This document shows, in pieces, positions 11,062-21,827 of a stretch of DNA of 64,000 bases. This DNA comes from Rhizodiscina lignyota (Eukaryota > Ascomycota > Dothideomycetes > Aulographales > Rhizodiscinaceae): positions 1 through 64,000 of the forward strand of contig ML978143.1 in the NCBI GenBank assembly GCA_010015805.1, written 5' to 3'. Position numbers and translations under genes: made by a program. Positions within the stretch are counted from its first letter, which is position 1. Each line of letters begins with the position of its first letter. The notes beneath the pieces are model-generated. The model was not told the origin of the DNA. It saw only the letters and a program-made list of their open reading frames with translations, and ran no database searches.

Positions 11062-12004
11062 TCAAGCGCTCTCTAGCACTCTCTTCGCGCCATCCACGAT
11101 CCTCTTCACCTCCTCATTTCCTTTCCTCACCACCTCCTCCATCTGCTTATGCGCCTTCTGCAAATCGTCCGGTCTGGCCCTCTTCTCCAACTCCATGCTC
11201 CGCATCTTCTTATGCTGGGTCTGTCGCGCAGCTCTGATAGCCGCCGTCGCTTCCTCTGAGAACTTTCTGGCGTCTTCAATGGCAGCTCGCCGCGACTCTC
11301 CAGTAGGTGGCGGTATTTGTATTGTCAATGTTGTAGGGGCATCTGGCGAGGGCCCTTGCGGGTTTAGAGAATGCGCCGAAGCGAGGATTGCACTGGAAAC
11401 GGGTCGGACATGCTGTCAACCGGTCAGTCGGTGGTCGAATCTTCGGAGCGATCGTGGCCGCCCACGTACATCTTCCTCTCCCACAATGACACTGATGGTT
11501 CTCCCTCGCGTAACAACTTGTGCCAAGTCACGTAGCTTCGCATTCGCGCCGCCCTTATCCAATTGTACTTTGAGCGATTCAAGAATGCTTGGATTGAAAC
11601 GTCCGCCAGCTCGCAGCTCAGACAATTTGTGGGTGAGTCGCTCAATCGCTTTAAGGATGTTCGACTCGAGGACGGAGAAGTCGTAGATCTCATCTGTCGC
11701 AGTGTTCGGAGCCACGGCTGGTCCTGGAGGAGATGAGTCGGACTTTGCGGTGTCGCGTGCCTTCTTGCCCGCCTTCTTCAGGAGAAATGCTGAGCTTGCA
11801 AAATGCCTCGTCACTGGCTCTGGCGCTTTATGTAGCGTTGGAGTAAAACATGCGGAACGGTGTTGTGCACTTGCAGCTTCATGTCAGGGCCATTGTGACG
11901 TATCATGAGGGTGGAGAGTACCATATTCTGCAGACGGTAGATGATCTTGTGAGGTGTCGAGGCGCAAGGAGAGGAAAGCCTCGGGACGCAACTGGTCGGG
12001 ACAT
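11062..12004 (-). CDS. RRF1: Mitochondrial ribosome recycling factor (277 aa, 3 exons)
   Basis: Splits post-termination mitochondrial ribosomes. Model: exon 1 11922-12004, exon 2 11470-11869, exon 3 11062-11412. Intron 2 (57 bases, GTACGT donor, TTGACAG acceptor) is certain, because it joins ISVIVGEED to HVRPVSSAIL, the expected RRF order. Intron 1 (52 bases, weaker GTACTC donor, CTGAC branch) is inferred. It supplies an Arg/Ser-rich leader (MSRPVASRGFPLLAPRHLTR) that looks like a mitochondrial import signal and keeps the frame. The core has LESNILKAIERLTHKLSELRAGGRFNP (family domain start), IQIPPPTGESRR and a charged C-terminal helix with RKGNEEVKRI. It lies head to head with the 415-residue orphan gene. 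Confidence 0.9.
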
Positions 12005-12662
12005 GGTCTAAGAGAGCGACGAGATTTAGAGGTGAGCGGTAGATGACTGAATGCGCACCGGCTCTCTCGTTCGTCCTCCTAGGGGCACGGAGGAGAAGAG
12101 CATAGTCTGCATCGTCGAACACCGTACTCGGTAGAATCCTTAGAAGTGGATATAAAATTCGCCGAAATTAAGCCGTCAGGCCTCGTCAAGAGATTACTGC
12201 GGCCGTCAGGCTGTAGTAATTGATACTCCGGCACCGATCTTCCGGGGCCATGAACTGCCGACTGCATCAAGGTACTCCAAATCCTCGAAGGAGTTGCTAC
12301 AATTCCTAGAAATTCAGCCATACACCATCTCTGTGCGAACAATGAACCTTCTTCAACTGGCCGAGTTGCGAGCCAATGAAAATGGCGATTTATGTGGTTG
12401 CGGAGGTGGCTGAGCGCTGCCATTACGTTCAACTCATTACGCATATTGTACTCGGAAACTCACAAAGAAACGACAAGACCACACGGCCGTAACAATCCTT
12501 GTTGTATACGCCGCAAGGCAGACTTGTCCGTCTCTCTTCACTTCAAGAGCTGGGAGTCATGACTAAGTACGATCTTGGCTCATTGGCGGACTACTTGGCT
12601 CTGGAATATTTCAATTCGACCTTGGCCCAAAAGGCTCTCCTTGCTCTGAGATAATTCACAAG
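12005..12662. other. Divergent promoter region
   Basis: About 660 bases between the starts of the divergent RRF1 and 415-residue orphan genes. It should act as a shared promoter. No other gene is visible. Confidence 0.5.
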
Positions 12663-13910
12663 ATGGTGGAGACAATCGACAGCAACATCCCATTCAGTCT
12701 CGCGTGGTCACAGGAGGAGGAAGTCAATGTCGAGACAAGTATGGCAGACGAACCAAACATCCAGCGGAGGCCATCCACAGTATACCATGTGTACAACAGA
12801 CGGCATGATCATAAACACTATCTCATCACGCCCACGGTCGATCCAGAACGGCAGAGTTTCTGGGGCCGTCGACCAAAGCGGAAGCGGAAAGGTCAGAAGC
12901 AGGAAATCGGTGAAGAGTCCGGGCATGGGAGTATCGAGTCACCATCTCGTACTGGGGGCACAAAGCACAACTCTACAAATCACTACTTCTTACATTTCCC
13001 AACTGTCTGCTTTCGTGCCCCACCCAGGACGCTGAGATTGGGCAACTCGAAAGACGACCCCACGGTCTGCATCCTGCATAATTCATTCTTATGGCGGAGG
13101 TGGAGACTTCAACTCGGAGACGGCCTTGGCGCGCCCGGTGTAGTTGACGGGAGGGGAGTTGTCAGTGTGGAGCACGACTGGAGTAAGCGTTCAGGTGCAG
13201 TAAAGAGAGCTGACACCGACCTGGAAGGCTACAAGCTCCGGACCTGGCGTAGCTGGGGAGAAAGCGGGAAACGGTTCCACCGGGACGAGAATGCGCACAG
13301 GGAGGCAGCGAAGGAGTCCAAGTCGGACGTTCCTCACGCCATTGTACTGAAGACCATGGCACCTACCGCTGCCGACGAGGTCGTATATCTGAGCTGGACC
13401 TCCCCATTCTCACACCACACTCGACGTTACCACTTCCACTTCCGTGGCGTAGACTTCTACTGGAAAGGCACGGGGACGGTGAAGGAGTCGCACTTCTGCG
13501 GCATATTTGTCCGCTTCAACCACCTCAAGCTTGTTGCAAAGGTGCCCCTGTATAATGACACAGACGGTGATGAAGGAGATGCGCTGGAGTATCGTGACAT
13601 CTTTCTCGCAAAATACACGTGCTCGGTCAAGGAGGCCAAAGCGGGTATGCTGGAAATCTACGATGCTGCCGTAGAGCGGTTCGTGTCTGAGTACTTGAGT
13701 GGCAATGAGAGAAAGAGTGGAAAGGAGTTTGGTGGAATCAAGAAGCAAGTCGATGGCGCGCCAACAATGAGAGCGAGAGTGATGAGGCGGATGCACACTG
13801 TAATTGTCGCCACGGCCATGTGCATGATCATCGGTGAGAGGCAGAAGAGAGAGACAATCAAGGAGATTCTGATCGCTGCCGCTTCCGAGGGAGCACAAGG
13901 GAGCGGTTGA
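12663..13910 (+). CDS. Orphan protein of unknown function (415 aa)
   Basis: Single uninterrupted frame with an ATG at 12663. I cannot assign a function. The N-terminal third is polar with a basic cluster (RRPKRKRKGQK near residue 72) that could be a nuclear signal. The segment from about 235 to 310 is the most gene-like: VVYLSWTSPFSHHTRRYHFHFRG, VDFYWKGTGTV, then a beta-rich KLVAKVPLYN. It resembles a compact beta domain, perhaps tubby- or scramblase-like, but that is only an impression. A C-terminal mildly hydrophobic stretch (TVIVATAMCMIIG) near residue 380 could be a single membrane segment. Long opposite-strand frames exist but have no recognisable content. Head to head with RRF1. Confidence 0.7.
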   Translation: MVETIDSNIPFSLAWSQEEEVNVETSMADEPNIQRRPSTVYHVYNRRHDHKHYLITPTVDPERQSFWGRRPKRKRKGQKQEIGEESGHGSIESPSRTGGTKHNSTNHYFLHFPTVCFRAPPRTLRLGNSKDDPTVCILHNSFLWRRWRLQLGDGLGAPGVVDGRGVVSVEHDWSKRSGAVKRADTDLEGYKLRTWRSWGESGKRFHRDENAHREAAKESKSDVPHAIVLKTMAPTAADEVVYLSWTSPFSHHTRRYHFHFRGVDFYWKGTGTVKESHFCGIFVRFNHLKLVAKVPLYNDTDGDEGDALEYRDIFLAKYTCSVKEAKAGMLEIYDAAVERFVSEYLSGNERKSGKEFGGIKKQVDGAPTMRARVMRRMHTVIVATAMCMIIGERQKRETIKEILIAAASEGAQGSG

Positions 13911-14194
13911 GAATTCATTTTCCTTCAATTCTACCATGGAGCAAGGGCGCATTCTACATAATGATGCCCCGTGTGTACGACATCCTCTCATTTCCAAATA
14001 CAGTCACTTGGATAATTGGATCTGGCACACACCTGGGAGGTGCATTTGGACTGCAGCGTGTAATCGGTTCTGCACGCAGACTTCTGATAACTTACGATCC
14101 AAGGCAATTGAAGCAGCCCTGACCGATCGGCGAAGATACGATAAAGACTTTGTCGGGCCATATGCATGTTTGAAGGATTTGGTATCATCGGACG

Positions 14195-14966
14195 CTATCG
14201 TATCCAATATATTAGCACTCCAACGCCCCAGAACGTCGCCCACCATCTCAATGGCGCACTTCCGGAGTTCCAGACGCTTGTGCTATCATTCTCGACCAGA
14301 ATTGTTCCGCAATCGCCTTGCGCCGTAGTCGGCAAATTGGGGCCCTTCGCGAAAAGCGTCGAGCAGAATTGCCCTCCCGCCGCTGCTTCGGTAACCGGCT
14401 GATTTGTCGTGGTCGTAGCTGTGACGAACACTCCTGGGACTACATTTGTCGTGGTCGTGGTTGGCGCCGCGGCCACGACGACTGTGTTTGTGTCCTGATT
14501 CGCAATTGTTGCTGTCGTCGTGACTTGGTAGGAGTTATACACTGTGACGGTCGAGGCCGCGGCCGCATTGATATTCCCGGAGCATTGCGACCCTGAAGGG
14601 CAGCAGCCGACTACGCCGTTGGATAGCATGGCACAGGTGGTGCCCGATGTGCAACACCTGCATGAGGGATTAGCAATTGGCAAGACCAGAGGTCCCAAGG
14701 ACCGTGAGTTCATACCAATTCCATATATTGATGTTACCACAATTTTGAGGCGCATCGTTGGGGCATATTGCTGGTGCTGCTTGAGAAAACGTACTACCAT
14801 CTGCACCTACTACGTAGACGCCTCCGGACCAGGGCGCATTGACGTTCGTCTGCGCAATTGGATGAGCATTCGGATCTCCACATACGAAACTGTAAGTCAA
14901 AAGGGTAGCAACCCAAAGCCTGGATGTGAGACGTAAGAGAACCGAGGAGTTTATTAGTCTGGCCAT
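14195..14966 (-). CDS. Cysteine-rich, probably GPI-anchored surface protein (237 aa, 2 exons)
   Basis: Exon 1 is 14716-14966 and exon 2 is 14195-14657. The 58-base intron has a GTATGA donor, a GCTAAT branch and a GCAG acceptor, and splicing joins NINIWNW directly to CCTSGTTC. The N-terminus is a signal peptide (LWVATLLTYSFVC region). A cysteine-rich module follows, with the pattern CP..C..., CC..G..C and GCCPSGSQC, of the kind seen in fungal wall proteins. Then come a Thr/Val/Ala-rich stalk likely to be O-glycosylated, a second cysteine pair (FCSTLF, GDCGTI), and a C-terminal small-residue site followed by a hydrophobic tail (WWATFWGVGVLIYWI) that fits a GPI-attachment signal. A cell-wall or plasma-membrane role is inferred; no enzymatic motif is visible. 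Confidence 0.8.
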
Positions 14967-15907
14967 ATCCGCCGTGGAGACGCGGAGCGACGATTGACAA
15001 GGAGATGCGATTACGGACGATGCCAGTGTCAGCGAATTGCCATGACGACGACAAAAGGTGGGAAAGAGAGAGAAATCGACGAGAGAGAGCGGAAGCGGGC
15101 GGTTTTAACGGTGCAAGCCAAAGCGAAAAGGTCGGGCGCAAGAGAGGGTCGAGTCTCGCGCGTGGAGCCAGCCAGCTTACAGCGAGACCCCGCTCTATAG
15201 CTATCTCGACAGCACACTCAGACCGGACTGCCGCCTCAAAACAAGGCGTCGAAGGCCTATGCAAATCCGCCGGCGTGATGGTTGCGGCAAAGCAAGGTAA
15301 TGGTGGGTAGTTCAGCTTGCTCCTGTGGAGCTCTCCTCTGAAGTGACCGGGAGGAGGTTCGGCGGTGCAGCTTGGGAGCTTGGAAGCTGCAGACACATGC
15401 AGCCCGCGTCAGCCTCGTAGGTCATGGCATGCTCATGGCCTTGCTCATGCACCTCCATTGGCGCATGGCACTGAGGCGTCCGAGTCTGGATGTGAGACAT
15501 AAGCCGTCCTTTGGGCAGCCGCAGACGGGGGAGATGGAGACTTCGTCGTGGATATATACGTGGACGTCGCGCTGCTGGAACGTATATCGTCAAGCCTTGG
15601 GTCGCGATTCCACGCCTCAGTCCCAATAAGAATCCGGCATTTCCTCGTGCATGCGAAACGCCGGTCGAGTCGTGGGCTGCAGAAGGAAAATGCGGTGGCT
15701 GGAAGACGAGGTGACGATGCACGATGCACGATCGTGGGGCTGCCTCGGCAGTTGCGATAAGCCGATAAGGCACCTCCGGGAACATTGGAAACCTCAGACG
15801 ACGCGCTGTCCCGTGCCAGCGTGTCAGCTCCCATCCGACATCCTGATAAGGACGCGTCTTGCCCTCCTCTCTTCAAGCACCTACGTATCGGCGCTCGGCA
15901 CAATAAC
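14967..15907. other. Divergent promoter region, 0.94 kb
   Basis: Between the divergent GPI-type gene and STN1. Several overlapping open frames on both strands (for example 15312-15785 minus) have no recognisable sequence and no good start context. I treat the stretch as non-coding. Confidence 0.45.
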
Positions 15908-16766
15908 ATGACCACCAAGGCGGCCACAAAAGCGACCTCGCCGATATACCCGGCATACTGCTTCGCCGCCTCGCCGACTTACAACGCTTGGGTCAAGCTA
16001 ACAGCCGCTGACGTGCACGCGCTGCGCTACGAGCCTGGGTATGAAGGTCAGCCATATCCCATTCTTCACCAAGGACTGTTGACGCTGAACCACTTCCGCA
16101 GGACAGAACCTATACTTCCATTTGAATCACCCTATCCGTTATGTCTGCCTCGTTGGGACCATCGTGGCCATCGACGACCCCACGCCGAAGCTCGCCATCC
16201 TGACGTTGGACGACGGCAGCGGACAGACGATCGAAGTCAAGATTGCGAGGCTGCCGCCGGAGATTGCGAGCTCAGTCGACTGCCCGTCGAACACGGCAGT
16301 GGATAACGTGGATGTCACAACTGGGCTAGGCGCATTTCGAGTCTTTGTGGACCATGTGCACTTGGACATACCCGCCGTGGTGAAGATCAAGTGCACGATA
16401 TCCTGGTTCAGAAACATGCGCCAGCTGGAGTTGAAGCGTATATCCACTGTGCGCTCGACGGACGACGAAGTTAAAGCGTGGGCGGAGCTCGCGGCGTTCA
16501 GACGAGACGTACTTTCACGACCTTGGCACCTGCAGCGGCACAAGCTGGGAGAGCTGGACGCCGAAGCGCGTGCTACAGCACAGAAAGACAGGGAGAGGCA
16601 AAGGGAGAGACTCGACCGCGAGACGAAGAGAAGGGCACGGCGCAGAGCACATGAAGAGAAGGTGAAGGTGTATGAAGAGAAGCTAGAGAGCAGACGTAGG
16701 AAAGAGGAAGTCATGATGAATGCTGGTGCCCTGGAGAGGACAAATTTCATCAATTGGCCGCCTTGA
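15908..16766 (+). CDS. STN1: Telomere-capping protein STN1, OB-fold (267 aa, 2 exons)
   Basis: Subunit of the CST complex that binds the telomeric single-stranded overhang and recruits primase. Exon 1 is 15908-16046 and exon 2 is 16102-16766. The 55-base intron has an unusual GTCAGC donor, but the splice rebuilds a seamless GQNLYFHLNHPIRYVCLVG, the hallmark start of the STN1 OB-fold. Before it stands the fungal signature PIYPAYCFAASPTYNAWVKL, then TAADVHALR. The OB strands continue through IVAIDD, LAILTLDDGSG, VFVDHV and IKCTISWFRNMRQLELKRI. After WAELAAFRRDVLSRPW comes a long, highly charged helix (ERQRERLDRETKRRARRR). The protein ends at 267 residues, with no C-terminal winged-helix region of the budding-yeast type. 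It is tail to tail with the histidine phosphatase gene. Confidence 0.92.
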
Positions 16767-16934
16767 ATATCACTGGTGTGCATGGCGTTGGTTCGCATGT
16801 TTTTACGTTGTTCAAATTCGGATGATACCCCGGGGATTGGATTTGTATCTCTCACATTGGCTATCTAGAACCATCAAACCATCAATCAAGCGACCGGTAT
16901 GCGCAACTCGGTCCACACCCAGGCCCTCTCAGAC

Positions 16935-17600
16935 CTAGTTATCCAGTCCCGGGCAGTTCTCAGACGACTTGTCGGTGATATCGGAATACGGATACGGATC
17001 CGTCCAGATGATATCGTAGCTTGTGACTGGATCAGCAATCATTTAGGTCACTCGGTTCCCAGAGACACTTACTCATCGCTATCGTACTTCGGAGCATTCT
17101 TGTCGCCGAGTGCCTTGACAATGTCATGCAGCGCGTCGTGCTCCCAGCAGATCAGGATGTTGCCGGGACCAGAGTATGCCTCGACCACACCAGCGACGCA
17201 GTCCTGGTCGTCACGCTGGCACGAAGTATCTATCGTTAGGCCCAGCTCGTTGGCCAGCGGCACAACTGTATCATAAGGGCGCTGTTGGCTGCCATCTGTG
17301 GAAATGAAGAATCTTCAGCGACAGATGTCGTGGATTGACCGGAGTGTCTTTTAGACAAGACTGGCGATTAATAAGGATCCAGTACTTACCACTCTGAGGC
17401 GTCTGCGCCATGATGTAGTCGATGTCATAGCCGCTGCTTGGACCAAAGACGTTGGTCAGGCATTGCGCACGCTCCTCGCCTTGTGAGCTCAAGCCGTCGC
17501 CGCTGTCGGGCTTCTCCCCATGGCGGATGAGATAGACCGTTGCCTGGGCGGAGGCGAGCGAGAAGAGGGTGAGGGTGGTGAGGATGTTGATGGCTCTCAT
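16935..17600 (-). CDS. Secreted histidine phosphatase (phosphoglycerate mutase-like) (172 aa, 3 exons)
   Basis: Exons are 17390-17600, 17073-17295 and 16935-17019. Both introns (94 and 53 bases) have GTAAGT donors, and the joined frame is continuous to a TAG at 16935. A short signal peptide (MRAINILTTLTLFSLASAQA) precedes the catalytic RHG motif in VYLIRHGEKP (His27). GLSSQGEERAQCL, DYIMAQTPQS, QRPYDTVVPLA and the second histidine motif ILICWEHDAL follow the order of the small fungal histidine-phosphatase family. The C-terminus (WTDPYPYSDIT, CPGLDN) also fits. The protein is shorter than phytases and acid phosphatases of this superfamily, as is usual for this subgroup. The substrate is unknown. 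The stop lies only 168 bases from the STN1 stop on the opposite strand. Confidence 0.9.
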
Positions 17601-18900
17601 TGTTGCTTGAGAAGGCTGAATGGGGAAAGCTGATGTCAATTTGACTACTGATCCGTGCAATCAATTTAGATGGAATCGAATGAGGACCTTGGATTGCTCC
17701 GAATGAGGCCCCCTTTATATAGTAAAGAATGCCATAGCGCCTCCCAATCGTTCTCTGGTGATACACCTTCTTCGCGCACCGAAGCCGGAGAGAAGGCGCC
17801 GCCATGCATATAAGTGTGGACTTGAGAATGGGGTAGCTGCAGTTAACTCTCGAAGGCGCAGCGTGAAATACGAGAGGTCAGATATTCTCAGGTACCGAAG
17901 GAGCGGGCGCCAGTACAAAGACTGTAGAATTAAGGACGGTAGCACACGATGTGGCGACACTTTCTCTTTCCAGTACGCGATCTCGGCGGCCTCGCAGCCA
18001 GGTGGTATGAAGTTGGAAGTTTCGAAGCGACAAAGGATAAGACGTAGCACGAAGACAATGCAGATCTTACGGTGGGAGGATTAAGGAACAGGAAGGAGTG
18101 ACGATGCTATTCCGAGCTGAGCACATGCTCGTGGGGATGTAGAGGTTGCGATGCTAGCTGGAAAAGGCAGGCTGGAGAAATAGGAAGCGCGGGTACAGCG
18201 CCGTACAGTAAAGATCGCCACTGTGACTGACTCTGGGAAGTAGGCGTGCTGGGAAATAGCGATGTTACCTGGCCGCCGTGTGCAACGGAAGACACGATGG
18301 ATTTGTCTCATGAAATGGTGGGATGCTGGTTCGCAGTGGGATGGAATTGGTTGCCCTCGCTGGGAGTGGGACAAACGACTATTTCCACCAACTCGGCGGC
18401 CATCGGACAACCAGTTCAGAGCTGGCGCACAAGATCGCTTGTCTCGTTTGTCAAGATCCAGATGAGATACTAGTGAAACAGGTGTCGTAATTTGGCCAAT
18501 CCTTCATCCGAGCTTATTGCAACGTCACGCTCAGTAATCCGCACAGGCGGCATTGGAAATGCGATCAGTGATCGTGTCAAGGACAGCCAAAGCACTTTTA
18601 TATTAGAGCAGGTACCTGTGTACTGCGCGAGCCATTGCGACTCCTGCAGATCTACGAGTATGCGCGATTTAATGGGCCCTTCTTCGGCGATTTGCCAATT
18701 GCTTCTGCATCGAGCGAGATTCTGTTAAGTCATTTCCGACCAAAGGCCGAGGGAACCTCGGAAGCAGCAAGACGAGTCATACTTTCAACAAGTTAAGGCT
18801 TGCTGAAATTTGGCCTATTTAACATCACACCTGCCTGCTATTTCCATTCGGCGCGGTTTCCTTCCCGACCGCGTTTGTATATCCTGCATCACGTGGAGAA
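17601..18900. other. Intergenic, 1.3 kb
   Basis: Contains the promoter of the histidine phosphatase and the 3' flank of the aquaporin gene. The short frames on both strands are not recognisable as genes. I see no repeat or RNA gene. Confidence 0.5.
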
Positions 18901-20038
18901 TTAGTTCATTTCAGACGTCCGGCCCGCAACGTATTTGGAACGGGTTAGCTCACCTCTTTCCGTCTCCGTAGGATCTATGGTCCCAACCTGGGTGAGGTGG
19001 CGGACTAAACCTTCATCGCCATCCTCGTGCTTGTTGTGGCCTCCTTGGATGTTCTGCAGCGAATCCCGCAGAAGTAATTCATAGTATCCCGTCGCAAAGA
19101 GCGTTGCTGGAATATTGACTAGGATGGAGATCCAACAGTAACCGTTGTCGAACGTGAAGGCCTCCTTGCCGAAGAAGATGGCTGCAACGATACGAGTCCC
19201 CAGGTCCCTGGCCAAGTTTGTGGAGATGGTGTTGCCAGCAAAGCCCCAAACCATCACACCATACGCAAGACCGATTGTCCATGGAACACTGGCGGCCGTG
19301 TGGAATGGGTTCGCAGGATCAAGACAGGTCCAGATGATTAGGCCAATGAAGCTGTCGACAAAGAACTCTTGGAGGAAGATGTAGCCTTGATTCGTCTGAT
19401 TTGGGTTAGGGAAAACGCAGAGGATGCTCGCTGCCCCGCCGTTAAAGACTGTCGTCCCGTGCTCGGCAATATTGGCAGCTTTAAGAGCTTGGATTTCAGG
19501 CCAGTACATGCCCATCAGCAAGAGGCCTGCCATGAAGGCACCGAAGATCTGGGAGAAAATATAATGAGGAACCTTTTTCCATGGGAAGCCCTGCCAAAGG
19601 GCAAGCGCAATTGTGATTGCGGGGTTAAAATGACCACCTGATGTCGGAGCACAGGTGATGATAGCGAAGGCAATACCGATGGCAAACGCCCATCCGATCT
19701 GGAAGATGCTACCAAACGCCGTGATGCCGAGCGGAGAGGTGCCGTTGATCGTAAAGCTAGCAACGGACGCGATACCTGGTAGACTACGAGACGCGTCAGT
19801 CATTCGGCCGACAAGACCTCTAAACTCCGAGGACGCACACGTAGTAGAAGACTCCCGTAGCTTCCGCCATACACTCCCGCAAGATCCGGGGCCGTTTGTG
19901 CTCGAACGTGAGCTTGCGCTGCGACACTGGTTTCGTAGGGACAACATGGCGAGTGATGTGTTTCTCGAGCGCCTCCGTATACCCCAGCTCAAGATCGTGA
20001 GTGTGAAGGCGCTCAAGGTGCCGTCGGTCTTCGCCCAT
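18901..20038 (-). CDS. Aquaglyceroporin, MIP family (360 aa, 2 exons)
   Basis: Membrane channel for water, glycerol or small neutral solutes. Exon 1 is 19839-20038 and exon 2 is 18901-19783. The 55-base intron has a GTGCGT donor, a GACTGAC branch and a TAG acceptor; splicing gives ECMAEATGVFYYV-LPGIASVASF, the usual first helix of fungal MIPs. Six hydrophobic helices can be followed. The first pore loop is SGGHFNPAIT (NPA at about 120-122). The second is STNLARDLG, with NLA at about 256-258 instead of NPA, followed by the Arg-Asp pair typical of glycerol-conducting members. NLA at this site is also known from yeast Fps1. A polar N-tail of about 55 residues and a charged C-tail could be regulatory. 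No disruption is visible. Confidence 0.92.
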
Positions 20039-21827
20039 CTTTGCTGCCTATCTGTCTTTGGGGTTTACGACTTCCGAGTTAGGAGGGAGCGGACAAAGAA
20101 GGGTTTATTAAAAGAGGACGAAATGTTGAAAGTGAGAAGAGGTGACGAAATAATGCAGATGCAGGTCGGACTGATCGACGGCCTTATATACCAGGAACCA
20201 TGAGGCTGTCCAAGGTAAATGCTCGATTAAAGAAGATGAACGCATTCTGGAATTTAGCCCTTCGCCAGGAGAAGACCAAAACCTCGCATGTTCTCCGTTC
20301 CTCCACATCGCGCATTGACCGGCAAACTCGGATGGAGTCGCCAGTGGACCATTTGGCGACTTTCGAAGCCGAGAATGACAGAGCAATGACAGAACAGACG
20401 CCATAACTCCAATCACCGACGCCATCACCATGGCTAGACGAGGGACCCCGCGGGGATTGGGTATGGGGACAGCGGGTCCAGTTTGATGGGACGGGAAGAG
20501 TTGGGAGTTGTAAGTGGCGTTGAATCTTCACTGTCGCCGCCTGGTTGGCCACGAGCAGTGGTAGGTCCCAAACACGAGAAGCATACGTACGAAGTGCCAA
20601 TCGCCAACAGCCGGACGCCTGGAGAACGTGGAGCCTGATGGCGAGAAAGAGATTAGAGAGGGTTCGGAGGAGTATGCCTAGGCTGGCGCAATCCGACGGG
20701 AAGGATCTGCACGAGGTATTGCGGGGACGGCGTCTTCGGAAACATTGGTGTACATGATGCTTGACCGTTCGGACGAAAAGGGCTTTATCGCTTCTTCGCT
20801 CTCTCCAGCTTCACGCCGACTGCTCCAGAGCTTGCGGCTGAACGTGTCGAATTTAGTTCGTAATAGCCAAGCTCGTCTAACGACTCCAAACTTCGAGAAA
20901 TTGCCGATGCGCAAATATGTCGAGGACTTCATTTTCTCCAATCTCCGCAAGGAGATATGGCTGGCGTAGGTGGCATCCGATTCAGCAAATAACGCAAGAT
21001 GCGTGTTGTGCCTCGTTAGGACATGGATCTGGTCGGATCGATGACTGACAAATGCTTTCACGTCCCCAATATGTCACCGGGTGGGCGCTTTGCGACTGGA
21101 TGAAACGTTCGGAGGTCACATTTGCCTCCGCATTGGATCATTGCGGAGCATATGGGGAAGGCGGGGACTGCTCTGGTGGATCTGGAAGATCATCCCGAGA
21201 ACAGGAGAGGAACTGAGGCGCTGCAGACGTAATGATCCGGTGGTTGCAAGCCACCAAGCCCTTCAGGCATTGTCTGCCGTCCGTAGCCGTGGGAATTCCC
21301 TGCAGGCTCTGCAGGGGACGCCTCGCAGGTTTCCGTCAAGATCCATGCCAAGACTAAGCTTGTTTTCGAAGGAGCCGCGGTATTTCCGCCACACGAGATG
21401 CAAGTGCTGTTACGTTGTTGTGGGTCACTGTGGAATTCGTCGAGGGCAGAGTGCGGAATTTGGGGTTCAAGCGAGCGGTACCGTGTACGAGCGAAAAGGG
21501 GCTATACCCGATCGGGAATGTGCGTACGGGCCAATCGACAGGCAGGGCAGGACGGCAGAGCCTTGCGGGCCACTCAGCGCTGTCCAAGTTTTCGGATTGC
21601 CGGGGAATCGACGTCGATATTAAGTAATTCTCATATACGGAGCTGGACAGATACAATTGTTGCGGCAGAATTGTTGCTGGTCTAAGATCGCAACAGTGTG
21701 AGATGGGACGTGTTGATATTCGGCATTAGCGAGGATCTTTGCGTGCAGATATAACTACAAGGAAAAAGGGAAACGTATTTATAATACAAGCGTGGAATTA
21801 TAGCCGTTTACGTACCAATGGCCAGGT
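20039..21827. other. Intergenic, 1.8 kb
   Basis: Holds the aquaporin promoter and the 3' flank of the ABC transporter gene. Between 21080 and 21660 all frames are fairly open on both strands, but none begins with a convincing ATG and signal or family motif, so no gene is called. Confidence 0.45.

Noticed and set aside
21081-21660. Open frames on both strands between the aquaporin and ABC genes
   Set aside because: All frames are similarly open, none has a good ATG or family content, and none splices convincingly.
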